A stretch of 64,000 nucleotides of DNA, taken from positions 62,001-126,000 of the forward strand of contig CAWJXS010000007.1 in the NCBI GenBank assembly GCA_963846885.1. Direction: 5' to 3'. The stretch is from RPQJ01 sp963846885. GTDB lineage: Bacteria; Pseudomonadota; Gammaproteobacteria; Steroidobacterales; Steroidobacteraceae. Below are positions 1-8,275 of the stretch, piece by piece. Made by a program: the position numbers and the translations under genes. Positions within the stretch are counted from its first letter, which is position 1. Each line of letters begins with the position of its first letter. The notes beneath the pieces are model-generated. The model was given only the letters and a program-made list of their open reading frames with translations. It made no database searches and was not told the origin of the DNA.

Positions 1-285
1 GCCTTCGCGATCGGCGCCATGGTCGGCAAGGCCAGCAACGCCAAGACCTGGGAAGCGGGCCTGTTCTACCAGGAACTCGACAAGGACGCGCTGTTCGCCC
101 AGTGGATCGACTCGGACTTCGGCGACGGCCGCACCGATTCCGAGGGCTGGGTGCTGAAGGGCGGGTATGCGCCGGTGAGGAATTTCACGGTGAATGCCAC
201 CTATTTCATGAACACCCTCAACAAGGACGTCGGCGTGGACCTGGACTACGACCGCCTGCAGGTGGATCTCAACTACAAGTTCTGA
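1..285 (+). CDS. Outer-membrane porin, C-terminal end (5' partial)
   Basis: The reading frame is open from the first base to a stop at 283-285, so only the last 94 residues are present. The piece alternates polar and hydrophobic residues like beta strands (NFTVNATYFMN, LQVDLNYKF) and ends in phenylalanine, the usual C-terminal signal for BAM-dependent insertion of beta-barrel proteins. The style resembles the 'putative porin' families of Xanthomonas-like bacteria. A role in anion or phosphate uptake would fit the phosphate genes that follow but is inference from context. A strong terminator follows it. Confidence 0.7.
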   Translation, partial: AFAIGAMVGKASNAKTWEAGLFYQELDKDALFAQWIDSDFGDGRTDSEGWVLKGGYAPVRNFTVNATYFMNTLNKDVGVDLDYDRLQVDLNYKF

Positions 286-311
286 TCGCTCGATTCTCTT
301 CCCCCAGAGAT

Positions 312-387
312 TCCCTCCCCCGGGCCCGCAATGGCCCCCCTCACCGGCGCTGGCGCCGGGCGAGGGCGCGGGGAGGGACTTTTTTTT
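312..387 (+). terminator. Rho-independent terminator after the porin gene
   Basis: The outer stem TCCCTCCCC (312-320) pairs with GGGGAGGGA (370-378). An inner GC-rich palindrome lies between (about 342-362), and the outer stem is followed by a run of eight T (380-387). This is a textbook intrinsic terminator. The inner part resembles the REP-like palindromes seen elsewhere in this window. Confidence 0.75.
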
Positions 388-460
388 GTGGCTGCATGGA
401 ACTTGCCGCAGTGCGGGGCGTCCTGTACAAATCGTCAGCTTCGGGAGAGCAAGCACCGTG

Positions 461-1204
461 ATGGACACTTCTGACCTTTCGCACCACATCCACAGCCGCT
501 ACAACGCCGAGCTGGAGGGCGTCCGCACCGGCGTCCTGCAGATGGGCGGCCTCGTCGAGCAGCAACTGCAGAACGGCGTCAAGGCCATCGTCGGCGGCGA
601 CAGCCGGCTCGGCGAAGAGGTGTCCCGGCTGGATCACAAGGTCAACGCGATGGAAGTGGCCATCGACGAGGACTGCAGCCGCATCCTGGCAACCCGGGCA
701 CCGACCGCATCCGACCTGCGCCTGATCGTGGCGATCATCAAGACCATCACGGACCTCGAGCGCATTGGCGACGAGACCGAGAAGCTTGGCCACGCTGCGG
801 CCCGGCTGTCGAATTCGGATCGCACCGCTGATCGCTATCGCGAGCTGAAGCACATCGGCGAACTGGTGGCCGACATGGTCCACGGCGCGCTCGATGCCTT
901 TGCCCGCCTGGACACGGAGGCGGCGCTCGAAGTGGCGCGGCGCGACCGGGTCATCGACGAAGAGTACGAGGCCATCCAGCGCCAGTGCATCACGTTCATG
1001 ATGGAAGACCCGCGTTCCATCCGCCGCACGCTCGACGTGCTGAGCCTGGCCCGTGCGCTCGAGCGCATCGGTGACCACGCAAAGAACATCTGCGAGTACG
1101 TGGTGTACATGGTCCTGGGCAAGGACATCCGCCATCTCGCCATCGAGGACGTCGAGAAACACATCCTCGCGGCTCGTGCGACGCGACAGGCCGGCCAGGG
1201 CTGA
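461..1204 (+). CDS. phoU: PhoU-family phosphate signalling protein (first copy)
   Basis: This 247-residue protein has the two three-helix PhoU repeats. Each carries the metal-binding signature: DLERIGDE at about residues 98-105 and ERIGDHAKNI at 201-210. PhoU proteins dampen the PhoR/PhoB response through contact with the PstB transporter. I chose ATG 461 because GGGAG lies about ten bases upstream; the GTG just before it is an alternative. This copy stands alone after the porin terminator, while a second PhoU closes the pst operon at 7574, so the organism has two divergent PhoU proteins. Which one does the canonical job cannot be told from sequence. Confidence 0.85.
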   Translation: MDTSDLSHHIHSRYNAELEGVRTGVLQMGGLVEQQLQNGVKAIVGGDSRLGEEVSRLDHKVNAMEVAIDEDCSRILATRAPTASDLRLIVAIIKTITDLERIGDETEKLGHAAARLSNSDRTADRYRELKHIGELVADMVHGALDAFARLDTEAALEVARRDRVIDEEYEAIQRQCITFMMEDPRSIRRTLDVLSLARALERIGDHAKNICEYVVYMVLGKDIRHLAIEDVEKHILAARATRQAGQG

Positions 1205-1235
1205 CTTTTAAAGATCCACGACGCGGAGTGCGCGT

Positions 1236-1758
1236 TTGAACCTGATGCTCGATTCCCGCCAGCCCTGGTGGCTGCAGACCCGCACGTTGAACCTCGCGGG
1301 ATTTCTCTGGTGTGCCGCGCCTGATGGCCTTTGCGCTTTACGTGCAATACGGCCTGCACGAAGAGCCGTGCCCGCTGTGCATCCTGCAGCGGGTTGCGGT
1401 CATGGCGACCGGCGTCGTGTTCCTGGTGGCGTGGTTGCACAACCCGGCGAGCGCCAGCATGCGGCGTCTTTATGGCACGCTCGTTGCGCTGGTCGCGCTG
1501 GCCGGAATCGCCGTTGCCGCTCGCCACATTTTCATCATCAATGCACCGGCGGGCTCGGTCGCTGAATGCGGCGCGAGCCTCGACTACATGATGGACGTGT
1601 TGCCGCTGCATGAAGTGCTCGGCAAGGTACTGAGCGGGTCGGGCGAGTGCGCCAAGGTGCAATGGAACTTCCTCGGCTTCAGCATGCCTTTCTGGGTGCT
1701 GCTGAACCTGCTCGGCCTCGCTGCGGTGGGGCTGCTCGCGAACTGGCGCAGGCGCTGA
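1236..1758 (+). CDS. dsbB: Disulfide bond formation protein B, with an apparent +1 frameshift
   Basis: DsbB is the inner-membrane quinone reductase that reoxidises periplasmic DsbA. The C-terminal part is clear: an EPCPLCILQR motif with the redox pair CPLC after the first membrane segment, a periplasmic loop with a second cysteine pair (AECGAS and SGECAK), and a last hydrophobic helix. The N-terminal segment LNLAGFLWCAA lies in another frame. Reading through needs one base removed near 1317-1321, where GCGCCTG would then read as alanine then leucine. The likely start is TTG 1236 with GGAG seven bases before it; ATG 1245 is the alternative. Either the sequence has an inserted base or the gene is broken. 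I favour an error because four other genes show the same shift. Confidence 0.8.
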
Positions 1759-1763
1759 GGCGT

Positions 1764-1827
1764 CACCTCTCCTGCGCCGTCTCCCAGCGTGCGGGAGAGG
1801 TCGCGCAGAGCGCGGGTGAGGGCTCCG
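1764..1827 (+). repeat. REP-like palindromic repeat, copy 1
   Basis: The left half CCTCTCCTGC pairs imperfectly with GCGGGAGAGG, followed by a second small palindrome around GCGCAGAGCGC and the tail GGGTGAGGGCTCCG. The same layout occurs at 2289-2395, 39931-39977, 57041-57088 and 63632-63725. It lies just after the dsbB stop codon. Such repeats are common after genes in GC-rich proteobacteria. Confidence 0.75.
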
Positions 1828-1832
1828 TTCCA

Positions 1833-1878
1833 GCGCCCGATCCGATGCCTTTCCCCAAGCTTGGAAAGGCAGACAGGC
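1833..1878 (-). repeat. Conserved-loop hairpin family, copy A (half element)
   Basis: The 18-nt loop TTGGAAAGGCAGACAGGC (1861-1878) differs from that of copy B at one base. The 28-nt left arm (1833-1860) aligns with the left arm of copy E, but no complementary right arm follows. Copy B begins 11 bases later and may have replaced it. I read this as a truncated copy. Confidence 0.6.
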
Positions 1879-1888
1879 GTTCAGTGCA

Positions 1889-1964
1889 GGCGTGTGATTC
1901 GGGGCCTTTTCCCGAGCTTGGAAAGGCAGACACGCGCTCGGGAAAAGGCCCCGAATCACACGCC
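1889..1964 (-). repeat. Conserved-loop hairpin family, copy B (perfect 29-bp stem)
   Basis: Bases 1889-1917 are the exact reverse complement of 1936-1964, a perfect 29-bp stem. The 18-nt loop TTGGAAAGGCAGACACGC is at 1918-1935. The same loop occurs in copies D and E with different but internally complementary arms. It lies between dsbB and the convergent dapE and has no T run, so it is not a standard terminator. Confidence 0.9.
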
Positions 1965-1986
1965 AGACACGCCGCGCCTGAGCTTC

Positions 1987-2007
1987 CTTTTCCGCGCAGC
2001 GGAAAAG
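1987..2007. repeat. Short inverted repeat beside copy B
   Basis: CTTTTCCGC (1987-1995) pairs with GCGGAAAAG (1999-2007) around a 3-nt loop. It has no T run on either side. It is about 20 bases from copy B and could be part of the same composite insertion; no function is evident. Confidence 0.45.
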
Positions 2008-2211
2008 TACGCACGGCGCCAGCAACGTCGCCACCATAAGAGCCACGCCTCACGCTTACGCCGCTTCGCCCCGGCTGAGCCCAACCTTACGGCGAGCGTC
2101 TCCCATCTGTCCGGCTACGTGCGCCGTGCGGGTCGTCGGGCGTGCACCGGTGATTGCCATTGAGGGCTTCGTTTCAGCCCGGCGAGCCGCTCAGGCGCCA
2201 GGCGAGCAGCG

Positions 2212-2285
2212 GTCGATCCGCGAGCCCTTGCCCGCGAGCGCGTGTCTGCCTTTCCAAGCGCAGGGCAAGGGCCGCAAATCAACCG
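2212..2285 (+). repeat. Conserved-loop hairpin family, copy C (decayed arms)
   Basis: The loop GCGTGTCTGCCTTTCCAA (2240-2257) is identical to that of copy E and opposite in orientation to copies A and B. The best-paired part of the stem is GCCCTTGCCC (2224-2233) with GGGCAAGGGC (2263-2272). Further out the arms match only partly, with C-A and single-base gaps. Of the remaining bases of 1759-2404, about 2030-2210 show no gene or clear site. Confidence 0.75.
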
Positions 2286-2288
2286 CCA

Positions 2289-2395
2289 AGACCCTCACCC
2301 GCGCTACGCGCGACCTCTCCCGCAAGCGGGAGAGGTGGAAATCCAAGACCCTCACCCGCGCCTGCGGCCGACCTCTCCCGCAAGCGGGAGAGGTG
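2289..2395 (-). repeat. REP-like repeat, two tandem copies
   Basis: Two head-to-tail units each read ACCCTCACCCGCGC, a short variable stretch, GACCTCTCCC, GCAA, GCGGGAGAGGT. The first is at about 2289-2336, the second at 2347-2395. The pair sits next to the stop codon of dapE and could act as its 3' hairpin. Confidence 0.8.
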
Positions 2396-2404
2396 GGAGC
2401 GAGG

Positions 2405-3532
2405 TCAGGTGAGCAACAACTCCATGATGCGTTCGTACGACCGGCTCAGCGTGTCGATGTCCTCGACCCGCACGCACTCGTTCACCTTGTGGATCGTGGC
2501 GTTCGGCACGCCGAACTCCACGACCTGCGCCCCGGTAGGCGCGATGAACCGGCCATCGGACGTGCCTCCCGTCGTCGACGGCACGGGCGTGCGACCCGTG
2601 GTCTCGGTGACAGCCCGCGTCACCACTTCGGTCAAGGTGCCGGGCTGCGTCAGGAAGGGCAGGCCAGACACGAACCATTCGAGTGAGTACTGCACACGGT
2701 GGCGGTCGAGAATCTCGAGCACGCGCTGCTGCAGCCCCTCGACGGTCTGTTCGGTCGAGAACCGCAGGTTGAAGCGCGCCTTCAATTCGCCGGGCACTAC
2801 GTTCGGCGCGCCGGTGCCGGCCGCGATGTTCGAGACCTGGAACGTGGTGGGCTGAAAGAACTCGTTGCCTTCGTCCCAATGGGTTGTGACCAGTTCAGCC
2901 AAGGCCGGAGCAAATCCGTGCACTGGATTGTCAGCGAGGTGCGGATAGGCGATGTGGCCCTGCACTCCGTGCACGGTCAGTCGCCCCGACAGCGAGCCGC
3001 GTCGCCCGACCTTGATCGTGTCGCCGAGCGCGTCGCCGCTGGTAGGTTCGCCGACGACGCACCAGTCGATCTTTTCGTGCCGGGCTTCCAGCACTTCGAC
3101 GACCTTGCGGGTACCGTCGACGGACGGGCCTTCCTCGTCGCTCGTGAACAGAAAAGCGAGGGAGCCCTTGTGGTGGGGATGGCGGGCTACAAAGCGCTCG
3201 GTCGCGGTCACCATCGCGGCCAGGCTGCTTTTCATGTCGGCAGCGCCGCGCGCATAGAGCACACCGTCGGTAATCACCGGCTCGAAGGGGTCCGTGCGCC
3301 AGTCCTCCCGGGGCCCGGTGGGGACGACATCGGTATGCCCCGCGAAGCACAGTACTGGGCCCGAGGTGCCGCGACGCGACCAGAGGTTCTCGACGGGGCC
3401 GAACTGCAGCCTCTCGTTCGTGAAGCCCAGGGGGGCGAGGCGGGTACAGATCAGGTCGATGCAACCCTGGTCGTCGGGGCTGACGGAGGGCCGGCGGAGC
3501 AGGTCTTCAGTCAGGGCGAGGGTGGGGGACAT
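2405..3532 (-). CDS. dapE: Succinyl-diaminopimelate desuccinylase
   Basis: DapE removes succinate from N-succinyl-LL-diaminopimelate, a late step in lysine and peptidoglycan precursor synthesis in the cytoplasm. The 375 residues match the family length. Metal and catalytic residues are in place: FAGHTDVVPTG (His66, Asp68), ARGAADM (Asp99), TSDEEGP (Glu133-Glu134) and GEPTSGD (Glu162). The dimerisation-domain motif VHGVQGHIAYPH is also present. It is read towards dsbB and away from pstS. dapD (8544) and dapC (17532) of the same pathway are on the same strand but not in one operon with it. Confidence 0.95.
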   Translation of the reverse strand: MSPTLALTEDLLRRPSVSPDDQGCIDLICTRLAPLGFTNERLQFGPVENLWSRRGTSGPVLCFAGHTDVVPTGPREDWRTDPFEPVITDGVLYARGAADMKSSLAAMVTATERFVARHPHHKGSLAFLFTSDEEGPSVDGTRKVVEVLEARHEKIDWCVVGEPTSGDALGDTIKVGRRGSLSGRLTVHGVQGHIAYPHLADNPVHGFAPALAELVTTHWDEGNEFFQPTTFQVSNIAAGTGAPNVVPGELKARFNLRFSTEQTVEGLQQRVLEILDRHRVQYSLEWFVSGLPFLTQPGTLTEVVTRAVTETTGRTPVPSTTGGTSDGRFIAPTGAQVVEFGVPNATIHKVNECVRVEDIDTLSRSYERIMELLLT

Positions 3533-3632
3533 CGGTGGGATCTGCTCGTTCGGGGTCGTCCAGGGACTGGACCGGGTCCGGCATTAAAGCGACAGGGGTC
3601 CCTAGGATCAAGCACTTGCAACAATGGCAGGC

Positions 3633-3672
3633 TTGTCATCGGAATTCAGGCCGTCTGTAATGTGGTTGTCAT
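3633..3672 (+). promoter_or_regulatory. Pho-box-like repeats upstream of pstS
   Basis: Half sites TTGTCAT (3633-3639), CTGTAAT (3655-3661) and TTGTCAT (3666-3672) fall on an 11-base period. The last two form the canonical 7-4-7 PhoB arrangement (consensus CTGTCAT N4 CTGTCAT). The site is 72 bases before the pstS start. PhoB binding is inferred; no phoB or phoR gene is in the window. Confidence 0.75.
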
Positions 3673-3743
3673 AGTCGATGGGCAAACTGCGCCGCATCTA
3701 CCGGGGCACCCGCTCCGAGCGACCCACAGCAGAGGACGACTTC

Positions 3744-4745
3744 ATGAAGCTTTCCTGGCAGCAGATCACCCTCCCGGCGCTGGCGCTTGGCCTGATCGCC
3801 CTGGCCGCTCCCGAGCGGGCGCAGGCCCAGTCCGCGATCAAGATCGACGGCTCGAGCACCGTGTTCCCGATCGCCGAGGCGTTCGCGGAAGAGTTCCAGA
3901 TCCAGAAGCGCGGCAAGGTGCGCGTCACGGTCGGCGTCTCCGGCACGGGCGGCGGCTTCAAGAAGTTCTGCCGCGGCGAGACGGACATGGCCAATGCCTC
4001 GCGTCCCATCTCGGTCGAGGAAATGGAAGCCTGCCGCAAGGCCGGCGTGAAGTACATGGAAATCCCGGTGGCGTTCGACGCGCTGACGGTCGTGGTCAAC
4101 CCGGCCAATACCTGGGCCAAGTCGATGACCGTCGCCGAGCTCCGCAAGATGTGGGAGCCGGCCGCGCAGGGTCGCATCACGATGTGGAACCAGGTCAACC
4201 CGAAGTTCCCGAAAGAAAAGCTGATGCTGTTCGGACCGGGCGCCGACTCGGGCACGTTCGACTACTTCACCGAGGCCATCAACGGCAAGGCGAAGGCGAG
4301 CCGTGGTGACTTCACCGCGTCCGAGGACGACAACACGCTCGTGCAGGGCGTCGAGAACAACAAGAATGCGATTGGCTACTTCGGTTTTGCCTACTACGCC
4401 GCGCACAAGGACAAGTTGCGGGCCGTCGCCATCGACGGCGGCAAGGGTCCGGTCCTCCCCAGCCTCGAGAACGTGACCAACGGTACCTACACCCCGCTGT
4501 CGCGACCGCTGTTCGTCTACGTCCGCGACTCCTCGGCCAAGCGCCCCGAAGTGCGTGAGTTCGTACAGTTCATGATGAAGAACGGCGAACTGGTCAGCGA
4601 AGTGGGCTACCTGCCGCTGCCCCAGAGCGCCTATGACCTCGCCTGGAAGCATTTCCAGGCCGGCAAGCTCGGCACCGTGTTCGGCGGCCACGCCAAGGTC
4701 GGCATCACGATCGAACAGTTGCAGGCGTTGGAAGGTAAACTCTGA
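3744..4745 (+). CDS. pstS: Periplasmic phosphate-binding protein
   Basis: PstS captures phosphate in the periplasm for the PstCAB transporter. The 333 residues begin with a signal peptide (MKLSWQQ, hydrophobic core, cleavage after AQA near residue 28). Phosphate-binding segments are visible: IDGSSTVFP, RGETDMANASRP and GADSGTFDYF. I chose ATG 3744, which follows AGAGGA and gives a clean signal peptide; the upstream in-frame ATG 3678 would add residues unlike a leader. A Pho-box-like site lies upstream. It opens the operon pstS-pstC-pstA-pstB-phoU. Confidence 0.95.
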   Translation: MKLSWQQITLPALALGLIALAAPERAQAQSAIKIDGSSTVFPIAEAFAEEFQIQKRGKVRVTVGVSGTGGGFKKFCRGETDMANASRPISVEEMEACRKAGVKYMEIPVAFDALTVVVNPANTWAKSMTVAELRKMWEPAAQGRITMWNQVNPKFPKEKLMLFGPGADSGTFDYFTEAINGKAKASRGDFTASEDDNTLVQGVENNKNAIGYFGFAYYAAHKDKLRAVAIDGGKGPVLPSLENVTNGTYTPLSRPLFVYVRDSSAKRPEVREFVQFMMKNGELVSEVGYLPLPQSAYDLAWKHFQAGKLGTVFGGHAKVGITIEQLQALEGKL

Positions 4746-4849
4746 CGCGTTACCCGCGACAGGGCCGGGCCGGGGTCGCAGGATCCCGGCCCGTTCGCGT
4801 CTGAAGAATTGACTGAGCGCCGTGCAGGCGCCGTATCGGGGAAGGGCTC

Positions 4850-5788
4850 ATGACGGCAAGCGCGCCAACTCGTTCGGTGGCGATGGGGAAGGGGTCGTTT
4901 TCGTCCCTGTCTTACCGCAAGAACCGCGACCGGGTCATCGAACTGGTCCTGTTGTCGTGCGCGCTGGTGGCGGTGTTCACCACCGCGGCCATCGTCATCA
5001 TCCTGGTGTGGGAATCGTCGTTTTTCTTCGAGCACGTGACGATCAGGGAATTCCTGACCGACACGATGTGGACGCCGCTGTTTGCCGACGCGCGCTACGG
5101 CATCATGCCGCTCGTCTCCGGCACGCTCACCGTCACTGGCGTGGCCTTGCTCGTAGCCATTCCTCTCGGCACGATCATCGCGATCTACCTGTCCGAGTTC
5201 GCCACGAGCCGGGTCCGTGAGACGGTGAAGCCGATCCTCGAGCTGCTCGGGGCGGTGCCCACGGTGGTCTACGGTTATTTCGCGCTGCTGATGGTCACGC
5301 CCGTCCTGCAGAAGCTCATCCCCGGCCTGCCGGGCTTCAACATGCTGAGCGCGGGCCTCGTCATCGGACTGATGATCGTGCCGTACGTGGCCTCGGTCAG
5401 TGAAGACGCCATGCGTGCGGTGCCGCGTTACATGCGCGAAGGCTCCTACGCGATGGGCGCCACCCAGCTGCAAACGGCGCTGCGCGTCGTGGTGCCGGGC
5501 GCCTTTTCTGGCATCGCCGCGGCCTACATTCTTGGCATTTCGCGCGCGATCGGCGAAACCATGGTGGTTGCGATCGCAGCCGGCATGCAGCCGACGCTGA
5601 CCTTCAACCCCACGGAGCCCGCGGCAACCATCACGGCTTACATCGTGCAGGTGAGCCTGGGCGACCTGCCGCACGACAGCATCGGCTACCAGAGCATCTT
5701 TGCGGCCGGCCTGGTGCTGATGCTGATGACGCTGGTCTTCAACGTGCTCGGCTTCTTCCTCACACGTCGATTCCGCGAGGCGTACTGA
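4850..5788 (+). CDS. pstC: Phosphate ABC transporter permease PstC
   Basis: PstC is one of the two inner-membrane channel subunits of the high-affinity phosphate transporter. The 312 residues show a cytoplasmic N-terminus (SYRKNRDR), six hydrophobic segments, the conserved ELLGAVPTVVYGYFAL stretch and the EAA-type loop MREGSYAMGATQLQTALRVV that contacts PstB. The gap to pstS is 104 bases; pstA begins one base after its stop, so the two permeases are co-translated. Confidence 0.95.
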   Translation: MTASAPTRSVAMGKGSFSSLSYRKNRDRVIELVLLSCALVAVFTTAAIVIILVWESSFFFEHVTIREFLTDTMWTPLFADARYGIMPLVSGTLTVTGVALLVAIPLGTIIAIYLSEFATSRVRETVKPILELLGAVPTVVYGYFALLMVTPVLQKLIPGLPGFNMLSAGLVIGLMIVPYVASVSEDAMRAVPRYMREGSYAMGATQLQTALRVVVPGAFSGIAAAYILGISRAIGETMVVAIAAGMQPTLTFNPTEPAATITAYIVQVSLGDLPHDSIGYQSIFAAGLVLMLMTLVFNVLGFFLTRRFREAY

Positions 5789-5789
5789 C

Positions 5790-6716
5790 ATGTCTGCGGT
5801 CATGAGCATCGAAGATATCCGGCGTGGCCTGTCGTGGCGCAAGAACCTCGACAAGATGTTCGTCGTCCTGGGGCTGCTGGTGCTGATGAGCTGCCTCGGG
5901 GTGCTGCTCATCCTGTTCCTCGACCTGGTGCGCGACGGCGCAGGCCGCTTCGGCTGGGATTTCTTCACGCAGTTCCCGTCGCGCAAGGCCGAGCGTGCCG
6001 GCATCCTGTCGGCCTGGGTCGGCACCTCGATGATCATGCTGGTGACGGCGGTGGTCGCGTTGCCGGTCGGCGTGGCCGCAGCGATCTACCTCGAGGAATA
6101 CGCGCCGAAGAACTGGATGACGAGCATCATCGAGATCAACGTCACCAACCTGGCCGGCGTGCCGTCGATCGTGTACGGCCTGCTCGCGCTCGGCCTGTTC
6201 GTGTACCAGTTCGATTTTGGCCAGAGCGTGCTCTCGGCCGGACTCACGCTGGCGTTGCTGATCCTGCCCATCATCATCGTCGGCACCCGTGAGGCCTTGC
6301 GGGCCGTGCCGAAGGCGATTCGCGAGGCGGCTTATGGCCTCGGCGCCACGCGCTGGGAGGTCACCAAGGATCACGTGCTGCCGTATTCCACGGGCGGCAT
6401 CCTCACTGGCCTGATCCTGGGGCTGTCGCGCGCCATCGGCGAGACCGCGCCCATCATCACCATCGGGGCATTGAGCTTCATCGCGTTCCTGCCGGGCTCG
6501 CCCATCACGGGCCAGTTCCCGTTCTTCAACTTTGACTGGCTGTGGAGCGAATTCACGGCCATGCCGATCCAGATCTTCAACTGGGTCTCGCGTCCCGACC
6601 AGGCGTTCCAGCAGAACGCGGCCGCCGCAGCGGCCATCCTGCTCGGGATGACGCTGCTTATGAACGCGGTCGCGATCTACATCCGCTTCCGCTTCCGCAA
6701 AAAGATCAACTGGTGA
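5790..6716 (+). CDS. pstA: Phosphate ABC transporter permease PstA
   Basis: PstA is the partner permease of PstC. The 308 residues carry six membrane segments, NLAGVPSIVYGLLALGLF (the family motif) and the cytoplasmic loop IREAAYGLGATRWEVTKDHV that docks to the ATPase, followed by SRAIGETAPII. The ATG 5790 start follows the pstC stop by one base. pstB follows after 11 bases. Confidence 0.95.
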   Translation: MSAVMSIEDIRRGLSWRKNLDKMFVVLGLLVLMSCLGVLLILFLDLVRDGAGRFGWDFFTQFPSRKAERAGILSAWVGTSMIMLVTAVVALPVGVAAAIYLEEYAPKNWMTSIIEINVTNLAGVPSIVYGLLALGLFVYQFDFGQSVLSAGLTLALLILPIIIVGTREALRAVPKAIREAAYGLGATRWEVTKDHVLPYSTGGILTGLILGLSRAIGETAPIITIGALSFIAFLPGSPITGQFPFFNFDWLWSEFTAMPIQIFNWVSRPDQAFQQNAAAAAAILLGMTLLMNAVAIYIRFRFRKKINW

Positions 6717-6727
6717 GTGGCCCTGCA

Positions 6728-7567
6728 ATGAACACGAACGTCATCCAAGCCGCGGAAACCCCGACGCTCTCCATTGCGATGGAAGAGCGCAAGGCGTCCA
6801 GTGCGAACGCGCCCAAGGCCATCGCCGAGAAGCTCGACTTCTGGTACGGCACGAACCAGGCACTCAAGAACATCAATCTCGTCATTCCCGAGAACCAGGT
6901 CACCGCGCTGATCGGTCCGTCGGGTTGCGGCAAGAGCACGTTCCTGCGCTGCTTCAACCGCATGCACGATCTCCAGCCCGACACGCGTTACGCGGGCAGC
7001 ATCATGCTGCATCCCGAGCGCGTGAACCTGGTGGGCAAGGAAGTCGATCCCATCGAAGTGCGCATGCGGATCGGCATGGTGTTCCAGAAGCCGAACCCGT
7101 TCCCCAAGACCGTATTCGAGAACGTCGCCTACGGCCTGCGCCTGCGCGGCATCTCGAACCGCACGGAGCTCGCCGGTCGCGTCGAGAAAGCGCTGCGGGG
7201 CGCGGCGATCTGGGAAGAGGTGAAGGACCGGCTCAACGACTCCGCGCTGGCCCTGTCCGGCGGCCAGATGCAGCGCCTGTGCATTGCGCGCGCGCTGGCG
7301 ACCGAGCCCGAGATCCTGCTGTTCGACGAGCCGACGTCCGCGCTCGATCCGATCGCGACGGCCAAGATCGAAGAACTCATCACCGAGCTGCGCCAGCGCG
7401 TCACGATCCTGATCGTGACGCACAACATGCAGCAGGCCGCGCGCGTGTCCGATTTCACCGCGTTCATGTACCTGGGCGAACTGGTCGAGGTCGACGCGAC
7501 TTCGAAGATCTTCACCAATCCGTCCAAGAAGGCGACGGAAGACTACATCACGGGCCGTTACGGCTGA
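6728..7567 (+). CDS. pstB: Phosphate ABC transporter ATPase PstB
   Basis: PstB drives phosphate import. The 279 residues have Walker A GPSGCGKST (63-71), Q-loop VFQKPNPFP, ABC signature LSGGQ (176-180), Walker B ILLFDEPTSALD (196-207) and switch His232 in VTHNM. An N-terminal extension of about 30 residues (MNTNVIQAAE...) precedes the fold, as in several proteobacterial PstB proteins. ATG 6728 sits shortly after the pstA stop. PstB is also the contact by which PhoU is thought to signal phosphate status. Confidence 0.96.
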   Translation: MNTNVIQAAETPTLSIAMEERKASSANAPKAIAEKLDFWYGTNQALKNINLVIPENQVTALIGPSGCGKSTFLRCFNRMHDLQPDTRYAGSIMLHPERVNLVGKEVDPIEVRMRIGMVFQKPNPFPKTVFENVAYGLRLRGISNRTELAGRVEKALRGAAIWEEVKDRLNDSALALSGGQMQRLCIARALATEPEILLFDEPTSALDPIATAKIEELITELRQRVTILIVTHNMQQAARVSDFTAFMYLGELVEVDATSKIFTNPSKKATEDYITGRYG

Positions 7568-7573
7568 CCTGCC

Positions 7574-8275
7574 ATGGCTGCGGGCACCATGGTGAGTTCC
7601 GACCCCAGTGAGCCGCACACCTCCAGCGCCGTCGACCAGTCCGTAGCCGGCCTGCGCCTGCAAGCCCTGGAAATGGGAGCCCTGGTCATCGAACAGGTGG
7701 CCTGCGCAGTGCGGTCACTGCTCGAACGCGACGTGAACCTGGCCCAGCTGGTGCTGGCCCGCGAAAGCCTCGTCGACGACTACGAGAAGCGCCTCGATCG
7801 CGACAGCCTGACCTTCATCGCCCTGCAGCAGCCGGTGGCCAATGATCTGCGGCTGTCGCGCGCCATCGTGCGGATCGGGCGCGAACTCGAGCGGGCAGGC
7901 GACGAAGCCAAGAAGATCGCGCGCTTCACGCTCACGCTGGGGCAGGCCAACGAAGCAGACCCGGTGCTCGCGGTGAGCCGGCAACTGCGCCACATGGCCG
8001 CGCTCTCCGGCTCGATGCTGCGCAATGCCGTGCGCGCGGCTGACGAAATGGACCTGGACCGGGCTCGCGGCGTGCTCGAACGCGATGCGGAACTCGACGC
8101 TGAATTCGCCGCCGCGCTGCGGCTGGTGATGTCGTACGTGCTGCAGGATCACCGCTTCCTGCGGCCGACGATCGACACCATCTTCGCGCTCAAGGGACTC
8201 GAGCGTATCGGCGACCACGCGACGAACGTCGCGGAGCAGGTGCTGTATATGAAGGGGGAAGGGGCTAGGGGCTAG
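7574..8275 (+). CDS. phoU: PhoU phosphate regulator (pst operon copy)
   Basis: The 233-residue protein closes the pst operon six bases after pstB. Metal-binding helices carry RELERAGDEAKKI and GLERIGDHATNVAEQ. The start may be ATG 7574 or ATG 7592; the first eight or so residues are poorly conserved. Its last codons (GEGARG) are read from the left G-tract of the repeat element at 8252-8547, so the native C-terminus may have been replaced. Compared with the copy at 461 it is clearly divergent. Confidence 0.92.
   Translation: MAAGTMVSSDPSEPHTSSAVDQSVAGLRLQALEMGALVIEQVACAVRSLLERDVNLAQLVLARESLVDDYEKRLDRDSLTFIALQQPVANDLRLSRAIVRIGRELERAGDEAKKIARFTLTLGQANEADPVLAVSRQLRHMAALSGSMLRNAVRAADEMDLDRARGVLERDAELDAEFAAALRLVMSYVLQDHRFLRPTIDTIFALKGLERIGDHATNVAEQVLYMKGEGARG

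Noticed and set aside
1889..1964. Copy B as an intrinsic terminator for dsbB or dapE
   Set aside because: No T run follows the stem on either strand, the stem is much longer than usual, and the loop is conserved at other sites.
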